From Maribacter sp. (GTDB lineage: Bacteria; Bacteroidota; Bacteroidia; Flavobacteriales; Flavobacteriaceae), in the NCBI GenBank assembly GCA_022865355.1, contig JALHST010000117.1, positions 1 to 45,765 of the forward strand: a stretch of 45,765 nucleotides of DNA, given 5' to 3'. The position numbers and the translations under genes are program-made. Positions 41,628 through 45,765 of the stretch are shown one piece after another. Below the pieces are notes generated by a model, which was not told where the DNA came from, made no database searches, and saw nothing but the letters and a program-made list of their open reading frames with translations. Position 1 is the stretch's first letter. Each line of letters starts with the position of its first letter.

Positions 41628-42686
41628 ATGATAAAAACCGATATATTGATAATTGGAGCGGGACCTACGGGTCTTTTCGCCGTTTTTGAAGCGGGCCTGC
41701 ACCAATTAAAATGCCATTTGATAGATGCCCTTCCACAAGCTGGGGGGCAGTGTTCCGAAATCTATCCCAAAAAGCCCATCTATGATATCCCTGGATTTCC
41801 CGAGGTATTGGCCGGGGAATTGGTAGATAACCTCCTGGCACAAATAAAACCTTTTCAACCCGGGTTTACCTTGGGCGAACGGGCCGAGACCATCGAACGA
41901 CTTGAGGACGACTCGTTTTTGGTTACGACGAACCTGGGCACGAAACATCAGGCGCCCATAGTCGCTATTGCCGGGGGACTGGGGAGTTTTGAGCCCAGAA
42001 AACCACTGCTTCAAAACTTAAAAAAATACGAGGATAATGGCGTCGATTATATGATTAAAGATCCGGAAGTCTTTCGCAATAAACGGGTAGTTATTGCCGG
42101 TGGGGGCGATTCGGCCTTGGATTGGAGTATCTTTTTGTCAAATCTTGCCTCCGAGGTTACTTTGATACACCGCCGCAATGAATTTCGCGGGGCTTTGGAT
42201 TCGGTTGAAAAGGTGCAGAAGCTAAAGAATGAGGGAAAGATAAATTTGGTGACCCCGGCGGAAATAGTGGCGCTTAAAGGAAAAAACACCTTGGAGGCCG
42301 TTACCATTCGAAAATCGGAAAACCCCTTGGAGGATTATGATTTGGAGACCGATAATTTCATTCCCTTATTCGGACTCTCGCCTAAATTGGGACCTATTGC
42401 CGATTGGGGCTTGGAAATAGAAAAGAATGCCATCAAAGTCAATACGTTTGACTATCAGACCAACATTGCGGGAATCTATGCCATTGGTGACGTAAATACG
42501 TATCCGGGCAAACTAAAACTTATTCTGTGTGGTTTCCACGAAGCGACCTTAATGTGCCAAAGTGCCTACCAGCGAATCTTTCCCGATAAAAAATACGTAA
42601 TGAAGTATACGACCGTTGGGGGGGTCCAAGGTTTTGATGGCAGTATAAAAGAGGCCACTAAATCGGTGGTAAAATCTATTGATTAA
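41628..42686 (+). CDS. Ferredoxin/flavodoxin-NADP reductase, thioredoxin-reductase-like
   Basis: This 352-residue FAD protein is of the type 2 ferredoxin-NADP reductase family, built like thioredoxin reductase. The FAD site is ILIIGAGPTGLFAVFEAGL (about residues 6-24), with ALPQAGGQCSEIYPKKPIYDIPGFP following. The NADPH site is VVIAGGGDSALDWS, then HRRNEFRGA, and the C-terminal FAD site is GIYAIGDVNTYPGKLKLILCGFHEA. The CxxC pair of thioredoxin reductase is missing, as expected for FNR. It moves electrons between NADPH and ferredoxin or flavodoxin. The ferredoxin gene begins directly after its stop, so the two form a redox pair. Confidence 0.9.
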   Translation: MIKTDILIIGAGPTGLFAVFEAGLHQLKCHLIDALPQAGGQCSEIYPKKPIYDIPGFPEVLAGELVDNLLAQIKPFQPGFTLGERAETIERLEDDSFLVTTNLGTKHQAPIVAIAGGLGSFEPRKPLLQNLKKYEDNGVDYMIKDPEVFRNKRVVIAGGGDSALDWSIFLSNLASEVTLIHRRNEFRGALDSVEKVQKLKNEGKINLVTPAEIVALKGKNTLEAVTIRKSENPLEDYDLETDNFIPLFGLSPKLGPIADWGLEIEKNAIKVNTFDYQTNIAGIYAIGDVNTYPGKLKLILCGFHEATLMCQSAYQRIFPDKKYVMKYTTVGGVQGFDGSIKEATKSVVKSID

Positions 42687-43016
42687 ATGACCGACGTCAA
42701 AATAAAAATTATCGATCGCGAAGGTATTTCGCATATAGTGGATGCCCCGACCGATATGAATATGAACCTAATGGAATTGGTGCGTTCCTATGAACTTGCA
42801 CCCGAAGGAACCATTGGAATCTGTGGAGGCATGGCCATGTGCGCCTCTTGTCAGTGTTATGTAATATCCGAGCATAAACTCTCCGAAAAATCAAATGAGG
42901 AAGAGGCTATGTTGGCGGAAGCTTTTTATGCACAGGACAATAGCCGGCTAGGATGCCAAATACGTATTACCGAAGTCATTGATGGCCTTGAAGTGACATT
43001 GGCACCGGAAAGTTAG
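42687..43016 (+). CDS. [2Fe-2S] ferredoxin (adrenodoxin-like)
   Basis: This 109-residue ferredoxin has the cluster motif ICGGMAMCASCQCYV, i.e. C-x5-C-x2-C, with the fourth ligand C in SRLGCQIRI; spacing fits adrenodoxin/ISC-type [2Fe-2S] proteins. An extra Cys follows the third ligand by one residue. The N-terminal beta-grasp reads KIKIIDREGISHIVDAPTDMNMNLMELVRSY. It starts at the base after the reductase stop, so it is the natural electron partner of that enzyme. The 193 nt to the convergent ABC gene show no supportable gene. Confidence 0.93.
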   Translation: MTDVKIKIIDREGISHIVDAPTDMNMNLMELVRSYELAPEGTIGICGGMAMCASCQCYVISEHKLSEKSNEEEAMLAEAFYAQDNSRLGCQIRITEVIDGLEVTLAPES

Positions 43017-43209
43017 AAAAAGAGTCCAGGCTGTCCCGTACGGCCAGACAGCAGACAAAAATATCCATACAAATGTTGCTGAATTCCTGATCTCTTCTTT
43101 TACTTTATACCTCTGAATATCCCGGAAATTCGCAACGACGCTATTTATAGCATCGGTTAGGCCACCAAAAGCAAAACGGTTTAATCCTTGAAAAGCAGGG
43201 AATCCGAAT

Positions 43210-44946
43210 TTATATCCTTGCTTGATACGTGAACAAATTGTAATACCGTCCTTCCTTGGCAATCAACTCGTCATGGGTGCCCTGTTCGGCAATCCTACCG
43301 TTTTCTATTACCAATATTTGATCGGCCTTTCTGATGGTACTTAATCGGTGGGCGATCACGAAGGTCGTTCGGCCTTCCGTCAGGGTGGCCAAACTTTTTT
43401 GAATCAGGGCCTCACTTTCGGTATCGAGATTTGAAGTGGCCTCATCCAAAATCAAAATTTTTGGATTTGCCAGGACTGCGCGGGCAATCGCTATGCGTTG
43501 ACGCTGACCGCCCGAAAGTTTTACCCCTCTTTCACCGATTAGCGTATCAAGACCCTTATCAAAACGATCCGTAAATTCATTCACATAAGCCGCTTTGACC
43601 GCTTGTTGCAGTTCTTCTTCAGAAGCATTGGGTCTCGGAAACTGAATGTTTTCCCGTATGGTGCCCTCGAACAAAAATTCATCCTGCAGTACCACCCCTA
43701 AATTTCTCCGATAACTCTGAAGGTTCACTTTAGACAAGTCTACTCCATCAATGGTAATAGTTCCCGATTGCGGAGTTAGAAAAGTGGCCGACAAACCGGC
43801 AATCGTTGATTTGCCTGAACCCGAACTCCCGACCAAGGCCACTACTTGACCTGAATTGACCTTAAAACTAATATTGTGCAAAACTTCCTTATCCTCTTCA
43901 TAAGCGAACGAAACATCATCGAATTCCACAACACCCTTTATCGTCTCCAATTTGATGGTGCGATCCTTCTCATTGGCTTCAGGGGCCAAATTCATAAGTT
44001 CTTCCGTTCGATCCAACCCTGCCAAGGCTTCGGTCAGTTGACTTCCAATGTTGCTCATCTGTACGATAGGGGCGATCATTAGTCCCAAAACAAAGGTAAA
44101 GGAGAGAAAATCGCCGATGGTCAAATTATTGAACATAATGTTATAACCACCTATACCCATAATTCCCGTGGTGGCCACCCCTAATAAGAAGGTTGAGGAA
44201 CTTGTCATAAAAGCGGTCGCCGTAAGACTCTTTTTTACGTTCTGGAACAACTCATAAACCCCTGCCTCAAAGACCTTATGTTCCTGATCCTCTGCATTAA
44301 AGCCTTTGATGACCCGTATTCCTCCCAAGGTTTCGGTAAGCCTACCTGTGACGTCCGCATTTATTTTGCCCCTGTTCCTGAAAATGGGCCGGATGATCTT
44401 AAATGCCTTTAAGGCGATCAAGGCAAAGATTGACAAGGGCACAAAGGTGAATAGGGTCATTGACGGACTGATATACAGGAGATAAATCAGGGCACCAATG
44501 GCCGTAAGGGTGCCGCCGACCAATTGCACTAGGCCGGTTCCGATTAAATTGCGAACTCCCTCCACATCGGTCATTATGCGCGATACCAGTGCGCCTGATT
44601 TGGTGTTATCAAAAAATCGAATAGGTAGGGAAAGCACCTTCTTTTGAACCTGGGCCCGAAGCTCCGAAATAAGATATTGTGCCTGAACACTCAAGATTTT
44701 GGTCAATAAAAAGGAGGTAATAGCTTGTATGAGGATAGAAAATGCTACCAAACCGACCAAAATCTGAAGCATCTTCAAATTTTTATTTGGGATGACGTCA
44801 TCCATAAAATATTTTAAGGAAATAGGCCCTACAAAACTGGAAGCATTACTTATTACTATTAATATCAATCCTATAAAGACCAGATTTCGCCGCGGCCATA
44901 TAATGGTCTTGAAAGCCTTTAGGATACTAATTTTTTTTTCCGCCAT
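43210..44946 (-). CDS. ABC exporter, MsbA-like (lipid or drug)
   Basis: This 578-residue half-transporter has six membrane segments (about 18-40, 55-75, 135-180, 245-290) and a canonical NBD. Walker A is GSSGSGKST, the Q-loop VVLQDE, the signature LSGGQRQRIAIARAV, Walker B ILILDEATSNLD and the H-loop VIAHRLST, all intact. It fits MsbA/BmrA-type homodimeric exporters of lipids or hydrophobic compounds. No adaptor or channel gene is next to it. An exact minus-strand -7 element (44969-44976) is 22 nt before the start. It contrasts directly with the degenerate ABC protein at 5538-7205. Confidence 0.92.
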   Translation of the reverse strand: MAEKKISILKAFKTIIWPRRNLVFIGLILIVISNASSFVGPISLKYFMDDVIPNKNLKMLQILVGLVAFSILIQAITSFLLTKILSVQAQYLISELRAQVQKKVLSLPIRFFDNTKSGALVSRIMTDVEGVRNLIGTGLVQLVGGTLTAIGALIYLLYISPSMTLFTFVPLSIFALIALKAFKIIRPIFRNRGKINADVTGRLTETLGGIRVIKGFNAEDQEHKVFEAGVYELFQNVKKSLTATAFMTSSSTFLLGVATTGIMGIGGYNIMFNNLTIGDFLSFTFVLGLMIAPIVQMSNIGSQLTEALAGLDRTEELMNLAPEANEKDRTIKLETIKGVVEFDDVSFAYEEDKEVLHNISFKVNSGQVVALVGSSGSGKSTIAGLSATFLTPQSGTITIDGVDLSKVNLQSYRRNLGVVLQDEFLFEGTIRENIQFPRPNASEEELQQAVKAAYVNEFTDRFDKGLDTLIGERGVKLSGGQRQRIAIARAVLANPKILILDEATSNLDTESEALIQKSLATLTEGRTTFVIAHRLSTIRKADQILVIENGRIAEQGTHDELIAKEGRYYNLFTYQARI

Positions 44947-44968
44947 GCTATTTTTTTTGAAATGATTG

Positions 44969-44976
44969 CAAAGGTA
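44969..44976 (-). promoter_or_regulatory. Promoter -7 element of the MsbA-like gene
   Basis: On the minus strand the sequence reads TAccTTTG, an exact consensus match 22 nt before the ATG at 44946. Confidence 0.55.
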
Positions 44977-45123
44977 AACGAAAATAGGGGAAACCTTAAA
45001 TGATAATGAACCGTATCATTTTTAAAAATAAAAATTAGCATTTCGAGCGGAAGTCCTTTATTTTCACATGCGAAATCGAAAGGTGTTCAAAGCGAAACAA
45101 ACCAAAAAGCTTCGTTGCATCCT

Positions 45124-45131
45124 TATTTTTG
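45124..45131 (+). promoter_or_regulatory. Promoter -7 element of the penicillin-acylase-family gene
   Basis: TAttTTTG matches the consensus exactly, 29 nt before the ATG at 45161. The remainder of 44977-45123 shows no gene. Confidence 0.55.
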
Positions 45132-45160
45132 CATAATCAAAGATTCATAATTGCTATCCC

Positions 45161-45765
45161 ATGAAATACATCGCTTTCATTTTTCTAATCCCTTTACTAT
45201 CCTGTGCGCCAAACGATTCTGCTGATACCCAAGTCCTGAATTGGCAGGCCCAAGCCCAAAATGTGACGATCATCCGAGATGATTTTGGGATACCCCACAT
45301 CTACGGAAAGACCGATGCCGATGCGGTCTTCGGATTGCTATATGCCCAATGTGAGGATGATTTCAACCGCGTTGAACAGAATTATATTTGGGCTATGGGC
45401 CGATTGGCGGAAATTGAAGGCAAAGAGGCCTTGTATAGTGATTTGCGGGCCAAATTATTAATGACCGAGGCCGAAGCAAAGGCCAATTACGAACAGAGTC
45501 CTCCTTGGTTGAAATCACTGTGCAATGCCTTTGCCGATGGCATCAATTATTTCTTGTATACCCATCCGGAAGTAAAGCCGAAATTATTGACCCATTTTGA
45601 GCCCTGGATGCCCCTATATTTTAGCGAGGGTTCTATAGGCGGTGATATCGAGCGGATATCAACCCAAAAAATCAAGGCATTCTATGAAAGCGGGATGGAA
45701 ATTCCGATAGCACAGGAAATTGAAATTAAAAAGAAAGCCGAAATGGCGGAGCCACAAGGATCTAA
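45161..45765 (+). CDS. Penicillin-acylase-family lipoprotein, cut by window edge
   Basis: The 201 complete codons in the window open with a lipoprotein signal (MKYIAFIFLIPLLSC, lipobox LLSC, C15). The alpha-chain region follows: VTIIRDDFGIPHIYGKTDADAVFGLLYAQCEDDFNRVEQNYIWAMGRLAE, the classic N-terminal pattern of penicillin acylases (Ntn hydrolases made as a precursor and self-cleaved). The last readable residues are EPQGS plus AA of the next codon. In this family self-cleavage occurs before a Ser in a GSN-type site, so S201 at 45761-45763 is probably the catalytic nucleophile of the beta chain. Substrates may be N-acyl compounds such as acyl-homoserine lactones or acylated amino acids. The rest is outside the window. 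Confidence 0.85.
   Translation, partial: MKYIAFIFLIPLLSCAPNDSADTQVLNWQAQAQNVTIIRDDFGIPHIYGKTDADAVFGLLYAQCEDDFNRVEQNYIWAMGRLAEIEGKEALYSDLRAKLLMTEAEAKANYEQSPPWLKSLCNAFADGINYFLYTHPEVKPKLLTHFEPWMPLYFSEGSIGGDIERISTQKIKAFYESGMEIPIAQEIEIKKKAEMAEPQGS

Noticed and set aside
43028-43052. CTGTC-N11-GACAG inverted repeat after the ferredoxin gene
   Set aside because: It has a stem of 5 bp with no T run; too weak to call a terminator.
42948-43262. A 104-codon minus-strand open frame between the ferredoxin and ABC genes
   Set aside because: It overlaps the 3' ends of both the ferredoxin and the MsbA-like gene, has no signal or family pattern, and is best explained as a shadow.
1-45765. Search for CRISPR arrays, insertion sequences, tRNA/rRNA genes or prophage genes
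   Set aside because: No regularly spaced repeats, transposase or integrase motifs, cloverleaf sequences or rRNA stretches were seen by eye; a covariance-model scan would be needed to exclude small RNAs.

Overview
The window looks like a chromosomal segment of a marine-type flavobacterium (phylum Bacteroidota, family Flavobacteriaceae). The evidence is: lineage-restricted families (DUF3127, DUF3098, DUF4271, DUF4296); two proteins with type IX secretion (T9SS) C-terminal sorting domains; a TonB-dependent receptor with a carboxypeptidase-regulatory-like N-terminal domain; almost no Shine-Dalgarno sequences; and the Bacteroidetes promoter -7 element TAnnTTTG 9-30 nt before many start codons. The genus cannot be fixed from the sequence. 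No rRNA, tRNA, CRISPR array, insertion sequence or prophage was seen. The segment is mostly core genome with a few accessory islands.

Layout, left half. 1-4.5 kb: a truncated sensor histidine kinase, a flavin reductase-like protein, a DUF3127 protein, leucyl/phenylalanyl-tRNA-protein transferase (aat), a small exported protein and 3-methyladenine glycosylase (tag). 4.5-10 kb: a tightly coupled TetR / ABC exporter / HlyD adaptor / TolC operon. It is preceded by two copies of the palindrome ATAG-N5-CTAT, and its single ABC protein has a heavily degenerate ATPase domain. 10-13.5 kb (minus strand): a TonB-like protein, and the operon ftsX-DUF3098-uppP-truB. 13.6-21.7 kb: leuS, a membrane zinc peptidase, an Lrp/AsnC regulator next to a saccharopine dehydrogenase-like enzyme, a DUF423 protein and pckA with a clear terminator. 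21.7-25 kb (minus): hemD, DUF4271 and a GT39 glycosyltransferase. 25-30 kb: a dolichol-phosphate-mannose-synthase-like GT2, dihydroorotase, a DUF4296 lipoprotein, an epimerase, tyrS and a LuxE-like protein.

Layout, right half. 31-38.3 kb holds the most system-like region. Two tiny, nearly cargo-free T9SS sorting-domain proteins lie beside a large TonB-dependent receptor and a Cys-rich, probably beta-helical lipoprotein. Divergent from these is a PhoB/PhoR-like two-component system. The intergenic region between the lipoprotein and the response regulator holds five tandem 11-bp units with consensus STRTT(A), the periodicity expected for PhoB/OmpR-family binding. This suggests a phosphate- or otherwise signal-controlled outer-membrane uptake module. 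38.4-43 kb: trmB, a LysE-type exporter, an alkyltransferase-like protein (PAHRV in place of PCHRV), then Mrp (without its usual CxxC), a NifU C-terminal-domain protein, a thioredoxin-reductase-like ferredoxin/flavodoxin-NADP reductase and a [2Fe-2S] ferredoxin, forming an iron-sulfur and electron-transfer cluster. 43.2-45 kb: a canonical MsbA-like ABC exporter. The window ends inside a penicillin-acylase-family lipoprotein, at its probable nucleophile serine.

The strongest leads are the 11-bp repeat array with its TonB receptor/lipoprotein locus, and the exporter with the crippled nucleotide-binding domain under a double operator. All functional statements rest on reading the sequence and knowledge of families; no database search was possible.
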